Assembly: GCA_026874595.1 (NCBI GenBank)
Contig: CM049317.1
Coordinates: forward strand, 11,134,382-11,198,381
Direction of reading: 5' to 3'
Length of the DNA stretch: 64,000 nt
Source: Sipunculus nudus
Taxonomy: Eukaryota; Annelida; Sipuncula; Golfingiida; Sipunculidae
Shown here piece after piece: positions 1-11,371 of the stretch. A program made the translations under genes and the position numbers. The notes below the pieces were generated by a model. The model was not told the origin of the DNA, did not search any database, and was given only the letters and a program-made list of their open reading frames with translations. The stretch's first letter is position 1, and each line of letters opens with the position of its first letter.

Positions 1-224
1 CAATGGGGGGTCATGCATATGCATAAACCTGTACTGGTGGTGTTTATGAAAAATAAAAATATGGGGGGGGGGGGGGGGAATACACTTTTCTCTTTCATGT
101 AATAACTAGATATTTCTTGGCACCGCAGGTGCCATAGTATCCCCAGACAATTAATCCCCGCCCCTTTAAGAATAGGCCCCCCATCTTCAGCAACAATTAA
201 TATCAGACCACACTCATAGAAAAG
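1..224. other. Non-coding flank with G tract and left border of the satellite
   Basis: No coding signal is visible. An 18-base G tract lies at about 61-78. Around 119-155 there is a short palindrome (GGCACCGCAGGTGCC) followed by CCATAGTATC, which recurs beyond the right end of the satellite near 2340. The shared border sequence suggests that the array and its edges belong to one mobile or repeated unit. Confidence 0.4.
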
Positions 225-2330
225 GTCATTCTCATAGAAAAGGTCATGATCCAAATTTCAATATACATCATCCCCTAATCCATGTCTATGTATTTGCAAG
301 AAATCTGTCCATTAGTTTTTGACTTATAATGCTCACAATACTGTTAAGTGGCAATGATGGGGTATTAAACGGCACGAAAACAAGTAAAAGAATAACAGGT
401 GGCACCACCTGTTTCCCGTACATGACAACGCTATCCAAGATCTTCGTTCAAGTTGATTTTTGGACCAATGCATGCATCCCTTATTGAGAAATTAATGATT
501 TTGTGTGATTTTCACCATATATGGCAATATTCAAGGTCAAGGCCACTCATTGGAAAGGTCATGACCCCTATTCAAATAAACATTATCCTATAACCCATAT
601 CCATGTATATGCATAATATGAAAGAAATTTGTCCATTAGTTTTTGACTTATAATGCTCACAGTACTGATAAATGGCAATGATGGGGTATTAAGCGGCACA
701 AAACAAGTAAAAGAATAGCAGGTGGCGCCACCTGTTTCTGGTACATGACAATACTTTCCAAGATCTTCGAACATGTTGATTTTTGGACCAATGCATGCAT
801 CCCTTATTGAGATATTAATGATTTTGTGTAATTTTCACCATATATGGCAATATTCAAGGTCAAGGCCACTCTAATAGGAAAGGTCATGACCCCAATTTAT
901 ATATACATCATCCCATAACCCATGTCTATGTATATGCATAATATGAAAGAAATCTGTCCATTAGTTTTTGACTTATAATGCTCACAGGTTATAAATGTAC
1001 TGTTAAGTGGCAATGATGGGGTATTAAACGGCACGAAAACAAGTAAAAGAATAACAGGTGGCGCCACCTGTTTCCGGAACATGACATTACTATCCAAGAT
1101 CTTCGGTCAAGTTGATTTTTGGACCAATGCATGCATCCCTTATTGAGAAATTAATGATTTTGTGTGATTTTAACCATATATGGCAATATTCAAGGTCAAG
1201 GCCACTCATTGGAAAGGTCATGACCCCTATTCAAATAAACATTATCCTATAACCCATATCCATGTCTATGCATAATATGAAAGAAATTTGTCCATTATTT
1301 TTTGACTTATAATGCTCACAGTGATAAATGGCAATGATTGGGTATTAAACGGCACAAAACAAGTAAAAGAATAACAGGTGGCGCCACCTGTTTCCGGTAC
1401 ATGACAATACTTTCCAAGATCTTCGAACATGTTGATTTTTGGACCAATGCATGCATCCCTTATTGAGATATTAATGATTTTGTGTAATTTTCACCATATA
1501 TGGCAATATTCAAGGTCAAGGCCACTCTCATAGGAAAGGTCATGACCCCAATTTATATATACATCATCCCATAACCCATGTCTATGTATATGCATAATAT
1601 GAAAGAAATCTGTCCATTAGCTTTTGACTTATAATGCTCACAGGTTATAAATGTACTGTTAAGTGGCAATGATGGGGTATTAAACGGCACGAAAACAAGT
1701 AAAAGAATAACAGGTGGCGCCACCTTTTTCTGGTACATGACATTACTATCCAAGATCTTCGGTCAAGTTGATTTTTGGACCAATGCATGCATCCCTTATT
1801 GAGAAATTAATGATTTTGTGTGATTTTCACCATATATGGCAATATTCAAGGTCAAGGCCACTCTCATAGGAAAGGTCATGACCCCAATTTAAATAAACAT
1901 CATCCCATAACCCATATCTATGTATTTGCATAATATGAAAGAAATCTGTCCATTAGTTTTTGACTTATAATGCTCACAGTACTGTCAAGTAGCAATTTTG
2001 GGAATATTAAACGGCACGAAAACAAGTAAAGAATATTAGGTGGCGCCACCAGTTTCTGGAACATGACAACCCTATCCATGATCTTTGATCAACTTGATTT
2101 TGGGATCAATCCATGCAACTTTTCTTGAGATATTTAAGAATTTGTGTGATTTTCCCCAAAATTGAACCTATTCAAGGTCAAGGTCACTCTCCTAGTTGAG
2201 GTCATGACCTCATTTTAAATAGGCGTTGTCCTCTCACCCATATCTATACATATACCAAGTTTGGTAAAGATCCGTGAAATATTTTTTGAGTTATTGTGTC
2301 CAAAAGAAATCTCTGCGGCGGCGGCGCGAC
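225..2330. repeat. Satellite array, ~325-bp monomers with partial 656-bp dimer order
   Basis: A landmark palindrome (AGGTGGCGCCACCT and variants) recurs near 398, 721, 1057, 1377, 1713 and 2039, giving monomers of 323, 336, 320, 336 and 326 bp. The 336/320 alternation makes 721-1377 and 1057-1713 both exactly 656 bp, a dimeric higher-order repeat. Each monomer also carries the palindromes CCATATATGG, ATGCATGCAT and GGTCATGACC, and the direct half-sites TCAAGGTCAAGG. The last monomer (from ~2039) is the most diverged and runs into a CGG-rich edge near 2315. The family is not named here; it resembles the satellite cores carried by mobile elements in bivalves, which is a guess. Confidence 0.85.
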
Positions 2331-2499
2331 CGTACCTAAACCATAGTATCTGCAGACTATGTCTGGCGATACAATAAGAGCAATACATTAACAAATGAAT
2401 ATTTTCAAATAATATTGTAGATATAAATATCATTATAACATGAATATATAGCCATGAATCCAAATGTGTATCCCACTGATGTGGTAATTAACAGATCAT
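2331..2499. other. Satellite right border
   Basis: The CGG-rich edge is followed by CCATAGTATC and an imperfect palindrome (CATAG...CTATG, 2341-2361), echoing the left border near 131. No coding signal is seen. Confidence 0.3.
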
Positions 2500-3790
2500 G
2501 TGACCTCTGTTAATTGTTCTGATGTGAATGAACAAATGAACCGTTACAAAACTGTCACAACAACAGTCAACATGGAGGTACCGGATGGTTCTAGTTCATT
2601 ACATACTAAATTGGACACCTTGGTTGGAAAGCATGTTGGAAAACGTAAATTGACGCCTGAAGAAAAAGCAGATCATGAAAGAAAGTTCAGAGGTCCAAGA
2701 GCTATAAAATTAACATTACAAAAAATGCAGGCTCGCAAAAATGCAGTAGTTGAGGAAAATCAACCCGGACCTTCAAAATGGCCTAGCGTTTCTGTAAGTT
2801 CTGTAGCTTCAAAAACAGAACCGGTAGCCAGGATGGACTCGAACAGCCAGTGTTTTGAAAGTCCCCTAAATTGGAAAGGGGCCCTCTCACACCCTGACCA
2901 TTCTATCTCATACGTACTTACGAGTAGTAAGTAAAGTCTTGGTGAGTAACGAGGCCACTATAAATTGGTTGCTTGAACAAAATTTCATACCTGGTGCTCG
3001 CACTTGTCCCATATGTAAAGCAACTATGAGACTCGTGAGTGTTAACAGCAAGGATTGTACAGATGGCTATCAGTGGCGATGCCAAACATCGTCCAAGCAT
3101 TCTTAACATGAAGCTGTCAATCCGCCATGGTACGTGGTTTGCTCTCTCTAAACTGACTTTAGAAGAGATACTTGACCTTTCTTATCTTTGGAGTATGGGG
3201 TTTAGCCACATTCAAATATTATATCAAACAGGGTGCAGCCCGAACACAATTGTTGACTGGTTGAGTGTCAGCAGAGAAGTCTGTTAGGAAACTATAATAT
3301 GCGCAAGTGATGCTGGAGAAAAAATCGGGGGTCCTGGCATAGTCGTCAAAATTGACAAGAGTAAATTTGCCAAGCACAAGTACAACCGTGGACACAAGGT
3401 CAAGGGAGGATGGGTCTTTGGTCGTAGAGAGCTCTAAATAAAAAAAAGTGTTTATGTGTGTAGTACCTGATAGAAGTGCCAGTACTTTGGTTCCCATTAT
3501 CAAGAAACACATAGCACCTGGTTCTGTATTCATTCGGACTGTTGGCGGGCCTTTGCGCAGCTGAAGGATTGTGGTTACCATAATTTCACTGTAAATCATA
3601 ACAAACATTTAAAAAATCCTGAAACCGGTGTCCATACCAATTCCATTGAAGGCCAGTGGCAGAAGGTGAAGCATGGCGTAACTATGCCACGTTTAGGAGT
3701 AAAGGCTGAACACTTGCCTGGATACTTGGTGGTATTCCTGTGGCGTGAAGAGAACCAGGGTTTAGATTTTTATTGAGTTTATGCAGGACG
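2500..3790 (+). pseudogene. Broken Merlin-type (IS1595/ISXO2-like) DDE transposase
   Basis: An open frame runs from 2500 to 2934 (first in-frame ATG near 2536) and encodes a basic, Lys-rich segment that I do not recognise. The transposase proper follows in shifted frames. At 2954-3103 a zinc-ribbon-like stretch shows CPICKATM and DGYQWRC. At 3120-3285 comes the segment containing LTLEEILDLSYLW and TIVDWLSVSREVC, which ends in a stop. At 3313-3436 is GGPGIVVKIDKSKF with the first catalytic Asp. At 3461-3535 is VPDRSASTLVPIIKKHIAPG. After a further frame change come SDCWRAF (second Asp), VHTNSIEGQW (Glu) and PGYLVVFLWR near 3710-3750. The DDE residues survive, but at least two frame changes and two stops break the gene. 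This domain order is that of Merlin transposases, which cut and paste DNA elements. Terminal inverted repeats were not found by eye. Whether 2500-2934 is the true N-terminus is inferred from adjacency. Confidence 0.85.
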
Positions 3791-4830
3791 CTTCTCATAT
3801 TTACGATGGGTCTTGCTGTTATGCAATATGCAAGTTTTGCAGCGCCTATAAGAGCAATGGACAGTGTACATAGGTGTAAATATTGTATCATTAGGTAGGT
3901 AAAATATTATGCTTGTGGGATTATGAATAACGAGTGAGGCCTGAAGCAGTAATACAAATAAGAATCATAGGGGGATTTATGTGTTGGCTTATTTATTGAG
4001 GATAAAAGGGACTTTCCAAGATGGCTGTGTGACCGGGTGCAAAGACGTAATTGTGAGGCTGATCAACGTGAACAGGTGAGTGGATCTATAAATAGACTGG
4101 AAAGGGGGTTTCTAGTGATCCGCAGGCACACATGATTGGCCAATTGTAAGAGAATGTTTTGTGTAGCAGAATATCCAGATGTTGAGTAACGGATTCTGTA
4201 GTTACGTTTCTTGTGTCTGCACATGTGATCAATGTGCAACGTGTCCCGACTGATAACGTCCATAACTGAATATAACATGTCGAGGTAATTTTTGGTGTAT
4301 GACAATTGTATAAGTAAACATGAAAAAGTAGGTATAAATAACAGGAAGCATTGATGAAATTTTATTTGGAAAGGGTAAGGAAAATGTATATGATTGTTTC
4401 AGGTTCATTTATCACACTTTTCTGATTGGGGTGACAGAGATTATAGACTAAGTGAAAAGAAGATGGCGGCAGCCTTGCGTTGGTTGTGGTATGACTGTGA
4501 TATAGTTTGGAATAGATCTTCCATACAGGTACAGTTGTACTTGTAATATTCTTTTTATATTATCCTCGTATGTATTTAATTTATAAAATATGGTTTCTGG
4601 TATGCCAGGTTTCTTTTTGGGTGAAGACCGTTCTTTAATTGGAGCGAGTATAGAATCCGGCCTATATCGGAGAAGGTGGAAATTTAATAAAGTTTTTTTG
4701 GAGTGATTCTGTGTTATTTTCTATGTTCCATTACCTCTGTTCTCTCACCTTGGTTGTATGTGCAATCTGAAACATGAGATAAATATGTGAATTATTAGTA
4801 CATTGAGAACATGCAAAGATGAGATCATAC
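3791..4830. other. No gene seen; unit of a dispersed inverted pair
   Basis: No supported exon is seen. A 21-base segment at 4647-4667 (around GTATAGAATCCGGCCTA) recurs in inverted orientation at 5431-5451, so the stretch between may be part of an old inverted or mobile structure. Confidence 0.3.
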
Positions 4831-4835
4831 AACGG

Positions 4836-4897
4836 GATTCGAACCACCGACCGCACGCCCAGAAGCCGTCTGCGTAACTAACTGTGCCACGAAGGCA
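4836..4897 (-). mobile_element. tRNA-derived SINE head or tRNA pseudogene
   Basis: Read on the minus strand, the stretch contains an A-box-like TGGCACAGTTAGTTACGC and a perfect B box, GGTTCGAATCC, spaced as in a tRNA. The 5' acceptor strand GCCTTCG has no matching 3' strand, so this is not a functional tRNA. No poly(A) tail or target duplication is visible. Confidence 0.55.
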
Positions 4898-5044
4898 AGT
4901 TGCAAGCAAGAGAAAAGCCAGGAAATTTAAGCCTATTCAAACTATTGTGAATGAATAACTGCTCAAATGTCCACCAGATGTCCCTGTGTTTTAGGGGTGG
5001 ATTCTCAAAGGTTAATAAAAGTACATGTAATAACGTGTTTCAGT

Positions 5045-5165
5045 TGGGGGCTGGCTGCCCCACACATTCTGAAATGGTAAATGAGAATGTGAAGCAAAAT
5101 AAAAAGCAGAATGTGTGGTGAAAGACAGTAGGAATAAATTAAATGGGGGCTGGCCGCCCCCACAC
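5045..5165. repeat. Small direct and inverted repeat cluster
   Basis: The C/G-rich motif GGGGGCTGGCYGCCCC occurs twice (about 5045 and 5145). Between the copies an inverted pair, CACACATTCTG and CAGAATGTGTG, lies near 5061 and 5108. This could be a remnant of a small foldback element. Confidence 0.4.
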
Positions 5166-5641
5166 CCCCGCTGAAGTCACCCCCTTTGGATTGTTGTGTA
5201 TGACGTCAGCATAGTTTGTGCACAAGGAAACACAACATGGAGAGACATAAACAGTGATGGATGGATACGTTAGTTGAAGTTGAGGTGACAAGAAACAGCA
5301 AGTACATGAAGTTCACATATTAAGGACAGACCTGATTACACTTAAGATTAAGTTATTGAATATTCTTTGATGGCTTATGGCAATTGTTAAATGGTTCCAG
5401 CCAGTTAAGACCCATTCTAGTCAGATGCAAATGTAGGCCGGATTCTATACTTGGGCCCTTTAATTGTGCCACAGATCGTATGATGCTATAACCCCAGTTA
5501 GCCCTTTGGTGGGCTGGCGACGCAACAGAAACCTGAAAACGGTTGCGCCGCCAACGGCGGCTTGAGAGGTTGAGGAGGGGGGATCTGGTGGAGCAGTGCA
5601 TTTGACAGGTCCGGCTGGATCTCTCTAATCTCTATGTTTAC

Positions 5642-5770
5642 CTTGCACTGAACATCACAGAATCTTCCCATCTGATGTGCAGCCGCCCGCATAGGTGCAG
5701 CAGACATCGTGATCTCAGGTACCGTGAGTTCCTCATAACTAGGCAGCCAGTCTTCCTGCGTGAAAGCCAT
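5642..5770 (-). CDS. NDUFA8: NDUFA8-like complex I subunit, first coding exon
   Basis: The exon reads 43 codons from an ATG at 5770 in good context (AAAATGG) to a GTAAAC donor just below 5642, in phase 0. The peptide contains LPSYEELTVPEITMSAAPM, then RAAAHQMGRFCDVQCK. This matches the start of NDUFA8, an accessory subunit of mitochondrial NADH dehydrogenase: LP-x(2)-EEL-x-VPE, then a Ser-Ala-x-x-Arg-Ala stretch, then G-x-x-CD leading into the first twin CX9C motif. The next family exon should begin with EFMLCR, but I could not find it in the 5.6 kb downstream (positions 1-5641), which hold the satellite and the Merlin remnant. Either intron 1 is long and leaves the window, or this is an orphan exon. 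The reading frame is undamaged. The assignment rests on family knowledge. Confidence 0.65.
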
Positions 5771-5816
5771 TTTCACGCGGACGACAGAAAATCCTGTCAC
5801 CCCGGCCAAATCACCT

Positions 5817-5825
5817 TGACCTTGA
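5817..5825 (-). promoter_or_regulatory. ERR-type nuclear receptor site upstream of the NDUFA8-like exon
   Basis: The minus strand reads TCAAGGTCA, the canonical extended half-site bound by estrogen-related receptors, about 50 bases upstream of the ATG. ERR is a known activator of oxidative-phosphorylation genes in animals. Function here is inferred from motif and position only. Confidence 0.35.
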
Positions 5826-8800
5826 GGCAAACAAGCTGCCGGATGTACAAATCGCCATCTGTTGGGAGGGACGAAATAGATATAGTTCTGAAACTTGACA
5901 CCAGATGTCGATACTATCCGGTTGCACCAAGTTGCACAAAGAAAATAGTCATCTCCACGTATCTCATCTGTAATATAAAAATTGATTGCAAAAATTATAT
6001 CATGCACACAGTCACACAGGAAGAATGTCAAAGAAACGAAATAATTCCTTTCTTCCAGATAAATTTATAGGCAAGGGTAACCGCATTATATGCGCGGAGC
6101 TAGGGCGGAAATAAGTGATGCTTATTTCTTCAGCCCCTTATGATAAAAGCTGGTATTTTTTGGCAGTTACAGTGACCAATATTTGGTGTGCTTTCTTTCC
6201 AGTTATGAAATAAGTCTAATTCTCTTTTACAAATTCCCCTTTCATGTACCTCTAGAAGAGCACTGGGGACACATGGACATTTAGCTTTTCAGTGTATATT
6301 TATATTGTAATGCATTTAATTTTTATGCATTAAACATATTTTTCAAGACTATAACTTTCATGATTTGCAGTGGAAATAAGCACGTCCAAATTGGTTACTA
6401 CTAAGAAGCTTCCAGGTTCAGGAATAGATTAATTGCAAAATTCCAATAATTAATCTGATATAAGAGACACAAACTGAAGAATGACAGACAGCCGTGAAAA
6501 TGTAAGAATCCAGTTTATAATTTTATCTTTATTTGACTTTTTCCAGAACATACGAAATATCAAAATTTATGAACCTATGATAAATAAAACAACATTCAGT
6601 TTTTCAAAAGCAGGAATAATTGAAATACACTGAAAAGAGGATCTCAAGAGACATTTTCATCAAAAGGTCACAACATAAATAATTTGTTACAAATGTCATT
6701 ATTGAATCATCTTTCTTTAAAAAAACAACAACATTATTTGACCACTGAGCTATTTAATCCGAGACTTGTATGTGGAATGCTATAGTCATTATGAATAACC
6801 TTTTTTCCCCCAGAAGAGGGCATTGTACAGACCATGACAAGTGATTAACCCAGGCGGCCTGCGACCCAAACGTCGATTTTTCATTAACTGAAGCCCCTAT
6901 AAGTTAATTTGAAAAAGATCTGATTGTCATGTTGTCATTGATAACTCTGATCTATCATATCCATTCGTAGCCGTATCGTCCAGTATATTCCAGGAAATGT
7001 TTATTTAGTAATTTGGACACAATTAAGCACATGTAAATCAAGACGTCTGCCTTCATGTTCTCTAAACACACAGAGAAAAGAATACCCCAGACGACGTAGA
7101 CATTTGTTCAGATCTTAGAGCAACCTTCCGATGTTTACAAGATTTAAATTGAAATCATTTGTGTTAATGCCTTCTCCAGTTTTCTTATGTGCCTTTTTTG
7201 AGATGGATGTTCCCAAAGATCTTGTTTCAGTCTTCAAATGGGTAAAAATAGTTTTAAACTTAACTCGATATCTTCTCTGTTCTTTTTGTTTTTACATGTA
7301 TCACAAACATACACTTTTGTATAAGACAATGAAAGCCAATATTTTAGGATTTCCAATAAGCCCGGAAAATAAACTCTTGTAAGAATTTTGATACCATTTG
7401 TCAATAATGTTGCATTGGTCACAAAATGCATTGGGGGACATAATTAATAATTTATTCGCCGACATTTTAAACTTCACAAACTCTCCCTTGTTAATGATCT
7501 TTTATTACAAACTCTTCAAATTATGATCTGTTAAAATGCAGCCGATGTATAAAATCTTTTACAAGTTCAAGTCTTCTGTAAAATTAGTTAACATCTTTTA
7601 CATCAATATATGTTTTTAAGATATAAGCTATTACAGATATTACATAATCGACTGCGAAATGCAGGAAAAAAGAAAATATCCCAATGCAGGCTGAAAAAAT
7701 ATTCTAAGAAAGGGAGATGGCTGGCATTTCTATACCATGATTAAAATCTTAATGCTGGATTGTTTCTGTTCTCTTGAGGCTGAAATGACCTCAATTGATA
7801 TTCTTTCTGAGGGTGTATATATTAATGAAATGTACATTCAGTTTCATAAGATATTTAATTTGTTTTTGAAAATTGTATTTTCTTTAAAAGCACACAAATA
7901 TAAGCACAGTAACAGCAAACTACTTTCCAGTTAACAACACGCCAAAACATCAAAACCGTTTTTTCCTCTACCATGTTTTTTTTGTTTAAGAATTCTTTTT
8001 TTTTTTTATTTTATCAAAATTCAAAAATTAAAATATAAGTTACAAAGTATAGAGTGTTTTGATTATCTGACTGTCTAGAATGGAACCTCTTGGAAAAGTT
8101 TAAAAATTATTAAACTATATGATTCTTTTTCTGCTTTCACAAAAGAAAAGTATGTTTTTGATAATAAACCGGTAATAATGAAATAATGAAGGTTAACCCT
8201 AGAAAGCAAATGTAATGTCTTTCGAGAAAGAAAAGTCTGTTTTGCGCGTTATAAAGCACTGAAAATGAACCGATTAACCCTGGAAGCAAATGTTATAGTT
8301 GAGTTAGCCGGAACGCTTTAATGTAGGTATCACAATAGGACAAATGGCTTGGCACCAGGTAAGTAATAGTCAGTCATATTTATTTGATAACAAGTCCGAT
8401 TAATTTTATTGCGTGCGTGTTCCAGGGAAAGGTAAATCTGTGCTCTATTTTTCAAATGGGTACACGGCAGGTATTGACTGATATCATATAACCACGGTTA
8501 TAAGCAGAGCGTGAGGCCCATAATGTGCAGATGGTCATGATATTACCATTTCACCTGATAAACAGATGTACGCAAATTCTGTTTCAAATCTGGATGTACT
8601 GTTCGAGTATTTCTCCTATCTACAAGTACACATTATTATGTAATGGGTATCTTTTTCAACACTGATCTGCAAAAGGTATGTGTTGTTGGTCTTTCCCAGA
8701 TCAGAGTTTAAGTATAGCTCTGTGTACTTACATTCGATTGCATGTATCTTTAATGTCAATAACCGGTAGCTTTAGTGAGCGCTTCAGTGCACATTTAAAT

Positions 8801-9198
8801 ATGAAAGGTAAGAAATGTTTATCATAGCATCCACAGTGACTAGTGGGGTTTTATTTTTTCCAACAAAAGGTCTGTTGCCCTGGATTTTCCAGACATTACC
8901 GGGCTGTTGCATTTGGGAAAGGCACATTTGGTAGTTTGCAGGGGTTGCTTATGGAGAGTTAGGAACTGAAACATTACAATGTGAGAACATTATGATCATA
9001 TTGCTACCTGTTAAGTGGTTTTACAATTTACACAGCTTTGTCTTGTTAATCGTTTTTATATATACGCTGATTGAATAGACAAAAATTTATAACATTTGAG
9101 TATTTCACCATTAACATATCTGTTTTCAGAATATTGGGGTCAGCAAATAAGATCATGCGTTTACTTTGAGACAAGAGCTGGAATAACGGGATGCCACT
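5826..9198. other. Long intergenic stretch, nothing recognisable
   Basis: The sequence is AT-rich with short chance open frames only. I saw no exon with good splice sites, no tRNA and no terminal repeats. The promoter and 5' UTR of the Ig-like gene at 9199 must lie near its right end, but no convincing TATA box was identified. Confidence 0.3.
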
Positions 9199-11332
9199 AT
9201 GTACCTGATCAGATATGCTCTTTTTATACTCATAGCTGGAGAATATGGAAACACGCGTGAGTTTTTTTCATGGATTTATGATAAAATCACACAAAGAAGC
9301 CCCCTAACAAAAACCAAAAATTATATTAGAATATCCTTTGTATTTCATATTTGCTTTAGTGCATTATATTTTTCGTCTTATACGTGTTGCAGTGTCATAG
9401 TATTGATCATATTTGTGTACTGTAGCCATGTTAGATTATAGGTAATTACCATCCTGGTGAGATAGTTGTATTAGATAATTCTTAAAATTCGTATTGATGG
9501 GTGTAAATGTTAGATTTATTCGTCATATACTAGACTTGGAAAAATATGTGTGTGGTTGCTTTGGTTAGGTATTTTTTCTGATTCATTGTTTCAAAGTTTT
9601 TGACGGAAAACATATTCTGAAAGTTTATCGGTTTAGTATTAATTCCAGGATTGTAGAAAACAAAAATTGTATTAGAGCCACCCACAGCTATTTCTTGTTT
9701 TATGCTGAATTGAGACTGAGCTGTCAGTAAAATTATAAAAATAAATAAATAAATAAAAAAAAATAAAATTTCATTATGATTGAGATTAAGGGTAGTAAAC
9801 CACAACATATATGTAATACAGTGGAACCTTTCTGACGGGCTACCTATCTGATATGACCAGCTGTTTATACAGACCGCCCTTTAGTGAACCGAATTTGTAC
9901 ATTGGTTATAAATGACATATCTTGTTAAACTACCTGTGATTTTACATCACTTTTTTACCAGCCCTTCCCCTTTTTCCAGTGGTCTTATTAAACAGGTTTT
10001 ACTGTATTTCAATTTTTCATCTTGTAGACATGCCAACAATAAAGTGCTTTGTAAACACACCGTACGTTGGAGAGGATGGCAACATAACGTGCATTTATTC
10101 AGGGGAAGGATACTTGTATATAAGTTACTTTTACAAGAGGAATAATACGGAATGGGATTCGATATGCCAGTGCGCCCTTGATCGCCTTTGCCATATAAGA
10201 GCTAGTCGGTACTCCTGTTCGCTTGAGGTGAATACATTAACACTTCTTGTAGTGAGGACCAGAAAGATGGACCAAGGCAGATATAAACTAAGTATAACGG
10301 CGGAACTTGGAGAGATAGAAAAGGAACTTGATTATTCAGTAAAAGGTTAGTAATTCATATTCTGTGTGGTATAAATGAGCATACGCTGAGAACAAATCTC
10401 ACTTTATTTTAAAACTAGCAAACTGATGCCTGTTTACAAGAACACACTCAAGCGTATTTTGTTCATTACAAATTAAATGATAGTTGAACGAATGAAATGA
10501 CTACATGTTTCTGAAATCATTAATGCTCATATTAGTCCTATGTTTCACAAATACAAGCTTAAATAGCCTAAATCAAATTTTCTGGTTAAACATGCATACG
10601 AAAGATAAAACAAGCTTATTGTCTTTAAAGCCGTGCCAACAGAGACCTCTAGTTCTAGCACCTTCCCTGGCACCGATTTCACCTCAACATTCGATTCCAG
10701 CGGAAAAGGAGTGTTCATAAAACAAGGTAGTCTATTATCAATTCGATTTTTGTGTGTCAGATAAATCAAAGAAACATAGCCCATTATCTAAAACCTAACA
10801 CAAGATGGTTGAATACGTATTGTTGTATACACTTTCCGTAATAGAGAGAGTAAAAGCGTTTTTATTTATAACTTAAGTTCACCTACTTTTATATTATTAA
10901 AGGTAACTTGCAAATAAGCAAGGAGAAATCTAACCAGTTTTAATAATTTGGCACTTTCAAAGTGTGACGGTTTCTGGTCTGCAGTTAATAGTGATTCATC
11001 ATCCATTATTCATGGGAGTTATCAGAGACAGTCCAGATTGTCAAATGATTCTTTTTTTTTTTTGTAGAAAACAAGGTCAGTTTTGTCTATGTCGGCATAC
11101 CCATAATCATAACCATTGTCCTGATATTGGCATGCCTTGGCATTTGGTTTTTTATAAGACAGCAAAGGCAATATAGAGGGTAAGTTTGTTCATCCTATTA
11201 ATAAAAAATCTCGCTCCAGAATTGACACAGCATCTACGTTTTAACACTACTCATTTTAACACAACGATATTACTTTCTTTATATTACAGGAATCCCCCTA
11301 CAGACGAAACAGATGTTCCATTACAAACTTAG
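9199..11332 (+). CDS. Ig-domain type I membrane protein, five exons, 208 residues
   Basis: Coding exons are 9199-9256, 10028-10345, 10631-10726, 11068-11179 and 11290-11332. All introns are GT-AG and all phases agree (1, 1, 1, 2); total 627 nt. Exon 1 gives a signal peptide (MYLIRYALFILIAG). Exon 2 gives an Ig-like domain, residues 20-125: B-strand NITC at Cys41, C-strand ISYFYKR, E-strand LTLLVV, and F-strand DQGRYKLSI, where the usual Cys is Leu107. Extra cysteines lie at 26, 66, 68, 74 and 83, with N-glycosylation sequons at 38 and 58. Exon 3 is a Ser/Thr-rich stalk (126-157). Exon 4 gives one membrane helix (about 163-187) followed by RQQRQYR. Exon 5 gives an acidic tail ending DVPLQT. 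AATAAA follows 34 bases after the stop. This predicts a cell-surface receptor or adhesion molecule. The ligand and named family are unknown. The first splice uses a weakly supported short exon 1, but its phase fits. Confidence 0.78.
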
Positions 11333-11365
11333 AGAAGTAACTGTTCTTGACACGACAATTCGTGG

Positions 11366-11371
11366 AATAAA
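11366..11371 (+). promoter_or_regulatory. Poly(A) signal of the Ig-domain gene
   Basis: AATAAA lies 34 bases after the stop codon at 11332. The matching position in the downstream duplicate copy reads AATAAC. Confidence 0.6.

Noticed and set aside
4836-4897. Functional tRNA gene
   Set aside because: A and B boxes are present but the acceptor stem does not close.
5498-5641. Continuation of the NDUFA8-like frame past 5642
   Set aside because: The similarity to NDUFA8 stops exactly at a GTAAAC splice donor; the following Pro-rich peptide is intronic read-through.
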